NCBI RefSeq assembly: GCF_004217225.1
Contig: NZ_SHKM01000001.1
Coordinates: 372,001 to 436,000, forward strand
Direction of reading: 5' to 3'
Source: Azospira oryzae
GTDB taxonomy: Bacteria; Pseudomonadota; Gammaproteobacteria; Burkholderiales; Rhodocyclaceae
DNA: 64,000 nt
The translations under genes were made by a program, and so were the position numbers. The notes beneath the pieces were generated by a model. It searched no databases and was not told where the DNA came from. It was given only the letters and a program-made list of their open reading frames with translations. Within the stretch, counting starts at the first letter, position 1. Every line of letters begins with the position of its first letter. This document shows positions 8,568 through 19,903 of this stretch, piece after piece.

Positions 8568-10519
8568 GCCCGGCGCCGAAATCCTCGGCGCCGGCCTGCT
8601 GCGCCAATCCCCTGCTGCGCCCCGGGCACCGCCAGGCCTGGCCCCTGGTGCTGCTCTACCTGTGTGCCGGCGGCGCCTTGCTGGCCCTGCTGCAGGGCGC
8701 GGCCGGCCTCTCCGACGGCGGTGCCGCCGTGCTGGTGCTGGGGAGTAGCGCCGCCGTGCTCTACCTGCTGCTCTACCGCAGCGGCACTCCCCGGGGGCTG
8801 GCGGCCTGCCGGGATTACGTGCATCGCCTCAACCTGGCCTCCGCCGTCTTCTCCGCCGCCCGGGAGGGCATCGTGGTGACCGACCTGGAGGGCCGGGTGG
8901 AAGCGGTGAATCCGGCCTTCTGCCAGATCACCGGCTACGGCGAGGCGGAACTGCAGGGCTTCAACCTGCGCCTGCTCAAGTCGGGCCGCCAGGACGGCGC
9001 CTTCTATCGCCAGCTGTGGCGCGACCTGCTGGAGAGCGGCCACTGGCAGGGGGAAATCTGGAACCGGCGCAAAAACGGCGAAACCTATCCCCAATGGCTG
9101 ACCATCAGCACGGTGCGCGACGAGGCGCACCAGCCGGTCAGCTATGTGGGCGTGTTTCTCGACCTGTCGCCGATCCGGCGCTCCGAGCAGAAGCTGCTGC
9201 ACCTGGCCCACCACGATCCCCTGACCGACCTGCCCAACCGCACCCTGTTCCTGGCCCGCCTGGAGCATGCCCTCAGCCTCTCGGCCCGGGAAGGCGGCAG
9301 CGGTGCCGTGCTCTTCCTCGACCTGGACCGCTTCAAGGACGTCAATGACAGCCTCGGCCATCCGACCGGGGACCGCCTGCTCTGTGCCGTGGCCGAGCGC
9401 TTGCGGCCCTGCCTGCGGGAGAGCGACACCCTGGCCCGTCTGGGCGGCGACGAATTCCTGCTCCTGCTGGAAACCGCGGCCACCCCGGAACGGGCCGCCG
9501 TGGTGGCGGAAAAGCTCCTGGAGCAACTGGCGGCACCGTTCCGTCTCGACGACAGGAGCGAGGTCTACGTCGGCGCCAGCATCGGCATCTGCCTTTATCC
9601 GGCGGACGGGGACAACGCCACCACCCTGATCCAGCATGCCGATTCCGCCCTCTACCAGGCCAAGGCGGCGGGGCGCCACACCTTCCGTTTCTACAGCGAA
9701 GCCCAGACCCGGCAGGCGGATGCGCGCCTGGCCCTGGAGGCGGCCCTGCGCCGGGGCCTGGAGAAGGAGGAGTTCCTGCTTTACTACCAGCCCCAGGTGG
9801 ATCTTCGCACCGCCAGCCTGGAGGGGGTGGAGGCCCTGGTGCGCTGGAGCCTTCCCGGTGGCGAACTGGTGCCGCCGGCCCGCTTCATTCCCCTGGCGGA
9901 AGAAACCGGCCTGATCCTGCCCCTGGGGGAATGGGTGCTGCGCCAGGCCTGCCGCCAGATGCAGCAGTGGGTGGCGCGGGGCCTGCCGATCCGCCGGGTG
10001 GCGGTGAATCTCTCTTCCCGCCAGTTCCGCCAGGCCGACCTGCTGCAGCGCATCAACGCCATCCTGGCGGAGACGGGCCTGGCGCCCCGCTACCTGGAGC
10101 TGGAAATCACCGAAAGCCTGCTCATGGACAATTCGGCCCAGGTGGACGCCAAGCTGGAAGCCCTGGAGGCCATGGGCATCCGGCTTGCCATCGACGATTT
10201 CGGCACCGGCTATTCCTCCCTTTCCTACCTCAAGCGCTTCCCCCTGCACACCCTGAAGCTGGACCGCAGCTTCATCCGGGACATTGCCGACGACCCGGTC
10301 AGTTCCAACATCGTTGCCTCCATCATCGAGCTGGGTCAGCACCTCGATATGGACATCCTGGCAGAAGGGGTGGAGACCGACCAGCAGCGTGGCATCCTGC
10401 TGCAAAACGGCTGCCGCACCTGCCAGGGCTATCTGTTTTCCCATCCCCTGCCGGCCGAGGAACTGGAGGCCCGCTGGCTGCGGGCTGCCGCCGGCCATGA
10501 AGCGCGGCCCTGCAATTAG
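8564..10519 (+). CDS. Membrane PAS-GGDEF-EAL cyclic-di-GMP protein
   Basis: A 651-residue protein starting at a TTG (8564) that overlaps the stop of the upstream chemoreceptor-like gene; the frame stays open far upstream but that part is a shadow. Parts in order: two membrane helices (residues about 24-70), a PAS domain (about 90-200, [19 protein letters not shown]), a diguanylate cyclase domain with intact GGDEF at 294-298 and a preceding RxxD inhibitory-site motif (RESD), and an EAL phosphodiesterase domain with Glu423-Ala-Leu and [10 protein letters not shown]. Both domains keep their key residues, so it could make or degrade c-di-GMP. Co-translation with the chemoreceptor-like protein suggests they act together. 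Confidence 0.9.
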   Translation: MSPAPKSSAPACCANPLLRPGHRQAWPLVLLYLCAGGALLALLQGAAGLSDGGAAVLVLGSSAAVLYLLLYRSGTPRGLAACRDYVHRLNLASAVFSAAREGIVVTDLEGRVEAVNPAFCQITGYGEAELQGFNLRLLKSGRQDGAFYRQLWRDLLESGHWQGEIWNRRKNGETYPQWLTISTVRDEAHQPVSYVGVFLDLSPIRRSEQKLLHLAHHDPLTDLPNRTLFLARLEHALSLSAREGGSGAVLFLDLDRFKDVNDSLGHPTGDRLLCAVAERLRPCLRESDTLARLGGDEFLLLLETAATPERAAVVAEKLLEQLAAPFRLDDRSEVYVGASIGICLYPADGDNATTLIQHADSALYQAKAAGRHTFRFYSEAQTRQADARLALEAALRRGLEKEEFLLYYQPQVDLRTASLEGVEALVRWSLPGGELVPPARFIPLAEETGLILPLGEWVLRQACRQMQQWVARGLPIRRVAVNLSSRQFRQADLLQRINAILAETGLAPRYLELEITESLLMDNSAQVDAKLEALEAMGIRLAIDDFGTGYSSLSYLKRFPLHTLKLDRSFIRDIADDPVSSNIVASIIELGQHLDMDILAEGVETDQQRGILLQNGCRTCQGYLFSHPLPAEELEARWLRAAAGHEARPCN

Positions 10520-10531
10520 GGCGGCCAGGTA

Positions 10532-10557
10532 GTTGAAATCAAAGGGAGTGCCCCCAT
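10532..10557 (+). promoter_or_regulatory. Sigma32-type heat-shock promoter of clpB
   Basis: GTTGAAA at 10532-10538 and CCCCAT at 10552-10557 are separated by 13 bases. The known sigma32 consensus is CTTGAAA, 11-16 bases, CCCCAT. It lies 31 bases before the clpB start, with a GGAAAGGAG ribosome site between. The pattern is seen directly; sigma32 use is inferred from the consensus. Confidence 0.85.
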
Positions 10558-10588
10558 CTTCCGGTCAATCCATCGGAAAGGAGCTCCC

Positions 10589-13174
<2,586 letters not shown>

Positions 13175-13201
13175 GCTCCGGCATTGACCTTGGTTGCAAA
13201 G

Positions 13202-13240
13202 AAAAAGGCGGCACCGGGCAATCCGGTGCCGCCTTTTTTT
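13202..13240. terminator. Bidirectional terminator between clpB and the lipoprotein gene
   Basis: The arms GGCGGCACCGG and CCGGTGCCGCC form an 11-base-pair stem, flanked by AAAAA on the left and TTTTTTT on the right. It can end transcripts from both convergent genes. Confidence 0.93.
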
Positions 13241-13250
13241 CGGGGAAGGT

Positions 13251-15113
13251 TCAGTTGCTGCGGATCGCGAATTCCCGTCCTTCGTAGGCGCCCTGCATGT
13301 TGTGGATACGCCTGCCGGTGGTTCGCAGCACGGCCATGGATAACTCCTCGTACTGTGTTCCGGTCGGTTCGTAGGCGTGGTGGGTACCCAGGGACATGAT
13401 GCGGGCATCGCCCGTGCCCTGAACAGTTGATGATTTGTAGCCGCTGAGCAGTACGGCAACGATCTTTACGCCGGCGTCCGCCTGTACCTGCCACGTCACC
13501 GATTCGTAGGAACTCAGCACCAGTACCAGGGGGCGTCCGGTGTTGTGCACCCGGACCGGGATGGCCGGCACTTCACCCGCTCTTTGCCGGGGGGAGCGGA
13601 TGCCCTGGTAGACGCCAATGGCTTCGATTCTGGCGTTGCCCGGCAGACCGGCCAACACTGGCGCCGAGCCGGCGGATGGCGGAGCAGGAGGCTGGGGCCG
13701 GGAGAGAGACAAAGTGCCAGATTCAGGTGGGAGAGGATATTGCATGGAATCCATCTGGCGCTGTATCTGGGCCATGCGCCGGTCGGCAGCGAATTGGTCC
13801 ACCCCAATGGGGTCGCCAGCCGCCACGGCTTCGTAGCGCGTGATCCGGTCGTTGTTGAATACCAACAGGGCCTTGAGTGCCGGCACGTAGGTCAGATCAC
13901 CGCTGGCCGGGCTTTCCAGGGGGGTCAGGTTTCCAGCCGAGAGGGTGTAGAGATAGTCCCGGTAAGGGCTGGAGGTGGCGGAGGCGGGAGTGATGAGCCG
14001 CAGCATGACCTTGTCCGCGTCTTCAGTGGCGACAACCATCTGGACCGAACTTCCCGGTCCCAGGTCCACTGCTTTGGTGCTCATGCTTTCCGTATCCAGT
14101 ACCGTCAGCCCGGCCTGCGCGGGAGCAACGAGGAATCTGCCGTCCGCGGTCTGGGCGGGGGACTCCCGGCCCCAGCTGTTGTATGCAGCCTTGCCCTCAC
14201 TGACCAGGGTGGCCGTGGTGTTGCCGTCCCGGCTGACAATTTCCACCTTGGACATACCCTTGTCCGTGTAAAGAATGAACTGTCCGGGTGCGTCTGGCAC
14301 GTTGTAGGCCGCCATGACCCTGGAGAAGGGCAGTTCCGTTTCCCGGCCGTCGCGGAAGTTCACCAGCAGGGCCCGCAGCCGGTTATTGACCTGGCGGGAA
14401 TAGATGGCTTGTTCCCGGTCCAGCCAGATCAGGATGCCGTTGAGAACCCCCGACAACTGGCCGATCTCCTCGCCGCTTTCGGCGTTGCGGAAACGCATCT
14501 GCTGGCTGGCTTCGCTAGTTGTTACTACCCGGCCGTTGAAGGAGATCCGGACTTTGGCGTTATCGTTGATCTTGTCCTTGCGAATCAGCTGACCCGATCC
14601 CACATCCACCACCTGCAAGGCTCCGGCCGTCCCGGTCAGAGCCACCACGCCGGCCTCCCGGGCGAAGGCGCCACCGCTCAGCCTGTCTTCGCTGACGATG
14701 AAGCGGGGCGCTGCAGCGGGAACGGGACGCAGGGCCGGCTTTGCCAGTTCGAGGCCCACCCGCAGCAGAACCAGCCACTGGCCGATGGATTCATCCTGCT
14801 CGCGAAAGCAGGTCAGATCGTTGAGTTTGCTCCGTACCTCATCGAGGGAGGCATACCAGGCCGGTGCGTAATCCTTGCTGCAGGTCAGAGCCCGCAGGGT
14901 CAGACGTCGTTCCCATTCCTGCTCGAAGCGCTTCTTGGCACCGCTGCCCAGTTGCTCCTCCAGCACCCCTCGCGCTTTCAACACTTCACCCGGTAGGGTG
15001 AATGCCGCATTCACCTTGCCCTGGGCGTTGAAGGGATAGCGGCCGCAGCCGGGCAGGCAGGCCAGCAGGAGCAGGGCGGCGGCACCGATGCCGAAACGTT
15101 GCAGGAATTTCAT
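13251..15113 (-). CDS. Unrecognised lipoprotein, possibly beta-propeller-like
   Basis: I do not recognise this 620-residue family. The N-terminus is a lipoprotein signal peptide with lipobox LPGC (Cys23). Residues about 30-130 are helical with several cysteines (TCSKDYAPAW, LTCFREQ). Residues about 145-420 contain repeated short beta-like segments such as VVALTGTAGALQVVDVGSG, RFLVAPAQAGLTVLDTES and LKALLVFNNDRITRYEA, which resemble propeller blades but without a clear repeat consensus. A Pro-rich linker near 460-485 leads to a C-terminal domain (about 500-620) with RPLVLVLSSYESVTWQV and VAVLLSGYKSS. It has more A/T at third positions than its neighbours. It stands alone, convergent with clpB. 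Confidence 0.75.
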   Translation of the reverse strand: MKFLQRFGIGAAALLLLACLPGCGRYPFNAQGKVNAAFTLPGEVLKARGVLEEQLGSGAKKRFEQEWERRLTLRALTCSKDYAPAWYASLDEVRSKLNDLTCFREQDESIGQWLVLLRVGLELAKPALRPVPAAAPRFIVSEDRLSGGAFAREAGVVALTGTAGALQVVDVGSGQLIRKDKINDNAKVRISFNGRVVTTSEASQQMRFRNAESGEEIGQLSGVLNGILIWLDREQAIYSRQVNNRLRALLVNFRDGRETELPFSRVMAAYNVPDAPGQFILYTDKGMSKVEIVSRDGNTTATLVSEGKAAYNSWGRESPAQTADGRFLVAPAQAGLTVLDTESMSTKAVDLGPGSSVQMVVATEDADKVMLRLITPASATSSPYRDYLYTLSAGNLTPLESPASGDLTYVPALKALLVFNNDRITRYEAVAAGDPIGVDQFAADRRMAQIQRQMDSMQYPLPPESGTLSLSRPQPPAPPSAGSAPVLAGLPGNARIEAIGVYQGIRSPRQRAGEVPAIPVRVHNTGRPLVLVLSSYESVTWQVQADAGVKIVAVLLSGYKSSTVQGTGDARIMSLGTHHAYEPTGTQYEELSMAVLRTTGRRIHNMQGAYEGREFAIRSN

Positions 15114-15488
15114 GTCTTACCCCAAAGGATGTGGCGATGACCAGGCTGGAGCAGATTCGCTCTGGCTGTGGCAGGTATCTAATTTGGATATTGTAATGGC
15201 ATACGAACGGGGGTGGGAGTGGGGCGGATACCGGCGACGATGCACCAATGCAGGTGGTGCCGCGCCTGACGTAGACATCGCCGTCTTGCTGCCTGCGGGC
15301 CGGCCCCGAGTGTCGTGATGTGGCGGATGTGTCGGGGGGCTTATCAAGGGCGCCGAGTTTTTTTAAACTGCCCGTCCCCGGCCCTCCTGTCCGGTTGCCA
15401 ACCCACGGTGGGCAACGGAGGTGGTGCGGCGGGGGCCATTTCCATCCATCTTTTGCTTGTGCCGGCCCGGGCGGGCCGGGAGAACGAC
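15114..15488. other. Divergent intergenic region, no gene seen
   Basis: A 375-base gap between the lipoprotein gene (minus) and the YkgJ-type gene (plus). The part near the lipoprotein gene is relatively A/T-rich, including a TACAAT hexamer on the minus strand at 15190-15195 without a convincing -35 partner. A TTTTTTTAAA stretch lies near 15358-15367. No open frame with a ribosome site, RNA gene or clear repeat was found. Confidence 0.55.
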
Positions 15489-15905
15489 ATGCCCCAGATC
15501 AGCATTCGCACCGAGGACGACCGGGTTTTCTACGACATGGCGGGGAACGACCATCCCTGCGTCGGCTGCGGCTGTTGCTGCAAGTTCTTTCGCGTTTCCT
15601 TCTACCACGGGGAGCTGGATACCCAGCCCGGCGGCTATGTGCCGGAAGCCCTGACGTCGTCCCTGACGCCCTTCCGCGCCTGCATGAAGGGCACGGAGTC
15701 GGGGGAGGGGCGCTGCATCGCCCTGCAGGCGGACAATCGCTGCGGTATCTACGACAACCGGCCTTCGGTGTGCCGGGAGTTTCCGGCCCTGCTGGAGGAC
15801 GGCAGCCTCAATCCGGAATGCGTGCGCCTGAAGCGCCTCTTCAGCCTGCCCATTCCCGGGGAAGCGCCGGGTCCGTCCGGGGATGACACACAGCGGGCTG
15901 CCTAG
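15489..15905 (+). CDS. YkgJ-family cysteine-cluster protein
   Basis: A 138-residue cytoplasmic protein of the CxxCxxCC family thought to bind zinc or an iron-sulfur cluster. The key motif CVGCGCCCKF lies near residue 24, with further cysteines in FRACMKG, GRCIALQ, RCGIYDNRPSVCREFP and PECVRL. The segment CGIYDNRPSVCREFP is the family signature. The frame is open further upstream, but ATG 15489 follows GGGAG and gives the usual N-terminus. The biochemical role of the family is unknown. Its stop codon lies inside the stem-loop of the following terminator. Confidence 0.88.
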   Translation: MPQISIRTEDDRVFYDMAGNDHPCVGCGCCCKFFRVSFYHGELDTQPGGYVPEALTSSLTPFRACMKGTESGEGRCIALQADNRCGIYDNRPSVCREFPALLEDGSLNPECVRLKRLFSLPIPGEAPGPSGDDTQRAA

Positions 15906-15918
15906 CCCGCTTTTTTTT
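15892..15918 (+). terminator. Terminator overlapping the stop codon of the cysteine-cluster gene
   Basis: Perfect eight-base arms AGCGGGCT (15892-15899) and AGCCCGCT (15904-15911) enclose a four-base loop and run into eight T residues. The TAG stop occupies 15903-15905, at the junction of loop and right arm. Confidence 0.88.
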
Positions 15919-16050
15919 GCGCCGGATTTTCCCCCGGGGCATGCCCGGGGAGGCAGATGGGGCGGCCATTGTGGCCGACCCATGCCGGAGATGGGCGTGC
16001 TTGCTTGATCCTGGGGCAGGGTGCCGGGGGGCAACCGGCCCGGCGGTATT

Positions 16051-18099
16051 TCAGTGGGCCGGGTCCCGCAGCTCGGGCACGGCGCGGCGGGCCTCCCGCA
16101 GGCAGCGCAGGGCGGTGTCGAAGTCGATGCTGTCGATGGCCTCGTCGCAGGCCCGGGCGCCGGGGCCGAGGGCGGCGTGGAGCAGGGGGGTGTAGCGCTT
16201 CCACAGGGTCTGGGCCTGGAAGTTGTCGGCGGCCAGGAGGGCTTCCAGTTCGGCCAGCACGTGGCGTACCCGCTGCCAGTCGCCGGCGCCGAGAACCCCG
16301 GGGTTCTCGTCCACTGCCCCCAGGGGCAGGGTGAACCAGAAGGTGCTGCCGTCGCCCGGGGCGGAGGTGCAGCCGATCTCGCCCAGCATCAGGGCCACCA
16401 GGCGCTTGCACAGGGCCAGGCCGAGGCCGGCGCCGCCGTAGCGGCGGGTGCTGGAATTGTCGCCCTGGTTGAAGATCTGGAAGAGGTTGTCCCGCAGTTC
16501 GGGGGCGACGCCGATCCCCTGGTCGCTGACCTCGAAACGCACCCGCACGTTGCCGTCGTCGCTGGGCACCCGGTGGGCCCGCAGGATCACCGGCCCCTGT
16601 TCGGAGAACTTGATGGCGTTGTCGAGCAGGCCGTTGAGCACCTGGCGGATGCGCTCCGGGTCGCCGTGCAGGCGGGCCGGCAGGGCCGGGTCGCTCACCA
16701 CCTGGACGCCGATGCCCTTGGCCGCCGCCGCTTCGGCCAGGCCCTGGCGGGCCTCCTCCAGCAGCTCGGCCAGGCCGAAGTCGCGCAGGGCCAGGGTGAT
16801 CTTGCCGCTCTCGATGCTGGAGACGTCGAGGATGGAGTTGATCAGTTCCAGGAGGCGCTGGGAGGCCTGTTCCACCTTGTGCAGATGGTCCTGGCCCCGG
16901 GGGCCCTGGACTTCCCGCTGCAGGATGGTGGTGAAGCCCATGATGTGGTTGAGGGGGGTGCGCAGTTCGTGGCTCATCTTGGCCAGGAAGGTGCTCTTGG
17001 CCCGGTTCGCCGCCTCCGCCTCGTCGGCCCGCTCCGCCAGTTCCGTGGCCAGGCGGGTGCGTTCCTCCAGCAGGGTCTCCAGCTCGGTGCCGATGCGTTT
17101 GCGCACCGCCAGGTCGGCCCGCAGGCGCTCGGCGGAGCGGTACATGAGCCAGGCGGCCAGGCCGATGGCCAGCACGGCCAGGGCCGCCAGGCCGCCCAGG
17201 ATCAGGCTGTGCTCCTGCCAGCCGCCCAGGTAGTCCCGGCTGGCCATGCCGACGATGACGTAGAAGGGGTAGGACTCCAGGCGGCGGTAGGCATTGTTGC
17301 GTTCGACGCCGTCCAGGCTGGTGCGGGCCAGGTACTGGCCGTCCGTCGGGTGCCGGCGCAGCATGTCCAGCAGTTCCTGGGAAACCTCCCGGCTGCCGAC
17401 GGCGTTGCGGGTGCTCGGATAGCGGTGCACCAGAGCCAGGTCGGCGGTGCGGATGGAAGCCGCGCCCTGGGGGCCGAGGCTGACGGAGGCGAGGATGCGC
17501 TCGAAATGCACGGTGGGGATGGCGGCATAGACCACGCCGGCGAAGGTGCCGTCCGGGGCCTCGATGCGGCGGGAAAGGGTGACCACCCATTGCTTGGCAA
17601 TGCGTCCCATGAGGGGACCGGCAATGATCAGTTCGCTGGCGCTGCCGTCCCGGGCCCGCAGGAAGTACTCCCGGTCCCCCAGGTTGACCGGGCCGCCGCC
17701 GGGAATGCCGGCACCGTAGCGCACCACGCCGTCCCGGTCGATGATGCGCAGGCTGATGATCTCGGGCACCAGGGCCTGCTGCCGTTCCAGATAGAGCTTC
17801 AGTTCCAGGGGCCGCACCTTGCCGCCGGCCAGCTGCTCCTGGTACTGGGCCACCGTCGATTGCAGCACCACGTCGATCTTGTCGAAGACGCTGCTCAGGT
17901 GCAGGTCCAGCATGTGGGAGACGTTCTGGGTCGCCACCTCGGCCCGCTCCCGATAGCGGATGCGCTCCTCCCAGATGGCCATGGCGGCCAGGGACACCAC
18001 CAGGGTGGCGATGATCAGGGCCACCAGGGCATGGGGCAGCCAGCGCGGCATGTCGGCACCCGGGGCCTCGACGGCGGGAATCTTGGCTGGAGCATTCAT
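16051..18099 (-). CDS. Membrane sensor histidine kinase with Cache-like periplasmic domain
   Basis: A 682-residue kinase. Membrane helices near residues 22-44 and 300-320 flank a periplasmic domain of about 250 residues resembling double-Cache sensors (ISLRIIDRDGVVRYGAG, LGDREYFLRARDG, VYAAIPTVHFERIL). A coiled coil leads to a HisKA domain with the phospho-accepting His377 in MSHELRTPLNH and an HATPase domain (VLNGLLDNAIKFSE, DQGIGV, GGAGLGLAL). About 90 further residues after the ATPase form an uncharacterised helical tail. No response regulator is adjacent, so it is an orphan kinase here. The ligand cannot be read from sequence. Confidence 0.9.
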   Translation of the reverse strand: MNAPAKIPAVEAPGADMPRWLPHALVALIIATLVVSLAAMAIWEERIRYRERAEVATQNVSHMLDLHLSSVFDKIDVVLQSTVAQYQEQLAGGKVRPLELKLYLERQQALVPEIISLRIIDRDGVVRYGAGIPGGGPVNLGDREYFLRARDGSASELIIAGPLMGRIAKQWVVTLSRRIEAPDGTFAGVVYAAIPTVHFERILASVSLGPQGAASIRTADLALVHRYPSTRNAVGSREVSQELLDMLRRHPTDGQYLARTSLDGVERNNAYRRLESYPFYVIVGMASRDYLGGWQEHSLILGGLAALAVLAIGLAAWLMYRSAERLRADLAVRKRIGTELETLLEERTRLATELAERADEAEAANRAKSTFLAKMSHELRTPLNHIMGFTTILQREVQGPRGQDHLHKVEQASQRLLELINSILDVSSIESGKITLALRDFGLAELLEEARQGLAEAAAAKGIGVQVVSDPALPARLHGDPERIRQVLNGLLDNAIKFSEQGPVILRAHRVPSDDGNVRVRFEVSDQGIGVAPELRDNLFQIFNQGDNSSTRRYGGAGLGLALCKRLVALMLGEIGCTSAPGDGSTFWFTLPLGAVDENPGVLGAGDWQRVRHVLAELEALLAADNFQAQTLWKRYTPLLHAALGPGARACDEAIDSIDFDTALRCLREARRAVPELRDPAH

Positions 18100-18269
18100 G
18101 GCTGGTGGGGTCCCGGTGAGTGATGCGGTGGCTGATGACGTCGGTTTATTCTGGGGCCTGGATGCCTTCCGAACAAGAGGCGGGGAGGGGCGGTGCCAGG
18201 TGCCGCCGATGCCCCGGCCCCGATGGCGGCGGGAGTCGGCCCCCCGGGCGGCGCTTGCATCTTGCTACA

Positions 18270-18289
18270 TATTTGAGAATAATTCGCAT
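18270..18289. promoter_or_regulatory. Probable Fur box upstream of fecI
   Basis: The stretch reads TATTTGAGAATAATTCGCAT, and its complement contains GCGAATTATTCTCAAATA. This resembles Fur boxes that match GATAATGATAATCATTATC imperfectly and often carry a GCGAAT-N-ATTCTCA core. It lies 75-95 bases before the fecI start, in front of an iron-uptake operon. Iron repression is inferred. Confidence 0.7.
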
Positions 18290-18363
18290 CTAGCCAGCAG
18301 TGAGTGCCTTACTCCGCGCCAGCCACGTTTTCCGTCCACCTGGCTTTCCCGCGGAGTTCCTGC

Positions 18364-18879
18364 ATGCACGTCGCTTCTTCGACCGAGTCCCTCGACCATC
18401 TCTACCGGTCCCATCACGGCTGGCTGTTCGGCTGGCTGAGAAAGAAGACGGGCTGCCGCGACCACGCCGCCGACCTGGCCCAGGACACCTTCCTCAAGCT
18501 GCTGGCCCTGCCGGAAATGCCGGCCCTGCGGGAGCCCCGCGCCTACCTGCTGGTGACGGCCAACCGCCTGCTGATCAACCTGCACCAGCGCTCCCGGGTG
18601 GAGCGGGAAACCCTGCAGGCCCTGGTCCTGCTCCTGGAGCCGGACAGCGAGCCCAGCCCCGAACACATCGTCGCCATGCGCCAGCTGCTGCGCCAGGTGC
18701 TGCTCATGCTCTCCGAGGAACTGGAGGAAAAGCCGCGCCGCGCCTTCCTCCTGGCCCGGCTGGAAGGCCTTTCCTACGCCGATATCGCCGCCGAGCTGCA
18801 GGTCTCCGAAAGCAGCGTCAAGCAGTATCTGGCCAAGGCCCTGGCCCATTGCCACGGGAGGCTCTATGGCCACCTGTGA
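18364..18879 (+). CDS. fecI: FecI-type ECF sigma factor
   Basis: A 171-residue sigma factor of the iron-starvation ECF group. Region 2 spans about residues 10-75 (LYRSHHGWLFGWLRKKTG, DLAQDTFLKLL) and region 4 about 110-165 (RRAFLLARLEGLSYADIAAEL, SSVKQYLAKAL). The longer frame from 18304 lacks a ribosome site; ATG 18364 follows GGAG. In Fec-type systems it drives the adjacent receptor gene after a signal passed from receptor to FecR. It overlaps fecR by 14 bases, and a Fur box lies upstream, so it is expected to be iron-repressed. Confidence 0.92.
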   Translation: MHVASSTESLDHLYRSHHGWLFGWLRKKTGCRDHAADLAQDTFLKLLALPEMPALREPRAYLLVTANRLLINLHQRSRVERETLQALVLLLEPDSEPSPEHIVAMRQLLRQVLLMLSEELEEKPRRAFLLARLEGLSYADIAAELQVSESSVKQYLAKALAHCHGRLYGHL

Positions 18880-19801
18880 GCGGGAGGAACTGGCCGCCAT
18901 CCGGGAGGCCGCGGCCGCCTGGGTGGTGCGCCTGGCCGACGAACTGGAGGAGACGGGGGAGGGCGATGCCGGCGGCGAGGCGCAGCGGGACTTCCAGGCC
19001 TGGCTGCGGGCCGACCCCCGCCACCAGGAGACGTTCCGCCAGATCCGCCTGATGTGGGACGCCCTGGAACAGCCCCTGCCCCGGGCCGCCCCGGCCCGCC
19101 GGCCGCTGCTGCTGGGGGCCGCCTCCCTGCTCGGCCTCTGTCTGCTGTTCCTGGGCCACGGCCAGCACTGGCTGGCAGACGAGCGCAGCGGCATCGGCGA
19201 GGTGCGGCAGCTGACCCTGACGGACGGCTCCCGCCTGACCCTGGACAGCGGTTCCGCCGTGGATCTGGATTTTTCCGGCACGGAGCGCCGGGTGCGCCTC
19301 CTGGCCGGTCGGGTCCTGGCCCAGGTAGCCCACGACCCGGCGGGCCGCCCCTTCCGGGTGGTGAGCGAGGAGGGCACGGCCCAGGCCCTGGGCACCCGCT
19401 ATGTGGTGGATCGCAGCGGCGACGGCACCCTGGTCAGCGTCATCGAATCCTCCGTCGCCGTGCGGGCCGCCCGGGGCGGCGCCAGCGTCACCCTGGGACC
19501 GGGCCAGGCCCTGCGCCTGGGGCCGGGCGGCACGGCCGAGCCCCTGGCGGCGGCACCGGCGGCCGACAGCTGGGAGCGGCACCGCCTGATTTTCGACAAC
19601 GCTCCCCTGGACGAGGTCCTGGCCCAGCTCAACCGCTATTTCCCCGGCCACCTGCATGCCGGCGGCGACGATCTGGCCCGCCTGCGCTTTACCGGCGCCC
19701 TGCCGGCGGACGATGTGGACAAGGCCCTGCGCCTGCTGGCCGAGGTGCTGCCCCTGCGGGTGGAGCGCCACTCCCGCTGGCTGATCCGGGTCCGTACCTG
19801 A
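18866..19801 (+). CDS. fecR: FecR-type anti-sigma/transmembrane signal protein
   Basis: A 311-residue protein with a cytoplasmic N-terminal domain (residues about 1-75, including the FQAWLRADPRHQETFRQI segment typical of FecR), one membrane helix (RPLLLGAASLLGLCLLFLG, about 76-95), a periplasmic FecR domain (about 110-210, LTLTDGSRLTLDSGSAVDLDF) and a C-terminal DUF4974/STN-like region (FDNAPLDEVLAQLNRYF). It receives a signal from the plug-side STN domain of the receptor and controls FecI activity. Its ATG lies within fecI, so translation is probably coupled. Confidence 0.93.
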   Translation: MATCEREELAAIREAAAAWVVRLADELEETGEGDAGGEAQRDFQAWLRADPRHQETFRQIRLMWDALEQPLPRAAPARRPLLLGAASLLGLCLLFLGHGQHWLADERSGIGEVRQLTLTDGSRLTLDSGSAVDLDFSGTERRVRLLAGRVLAQVAHDPAGRPFRVVSEEGTAQALGTRYVVDRSGDGTLVSVIESSVAVRAARGGASVTLGPGQALRLGPGGTAEPLAAAPAADSWERHRLIFDNAPLDEVLAQLNRYFPGHLHAGGDDLARLRFTGALPADDVDKALRLLAEVLPLRVERHSRWLIRVRT

Positions 19802-19903
19802 AAATTTTTCAAAATATTTTGCCCGGGGACTGCCCGATTCCGTTTCTCGCCGGTCATGGAAAGTGAAAGCCACTTTTTTTCGACCGTCTTTTCAGGAGTC
19901 TGC

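Noticed and set aside
15931-15950. GC palindrome near CCCCGGGG-CATG as a terminator for the Cache kinase
   Set aside because: No T-run follows on the minus strand, so it is not supported as a terminator.
19860-19876. AAAGTG/CACTTT inverted repeat before the receptor gene as a terminator
   Set aside because: Only a six-base A/T-rich stem; it is inside a functional operon and might equally be part of a FecI-dependent promoter, which could not be assigned.
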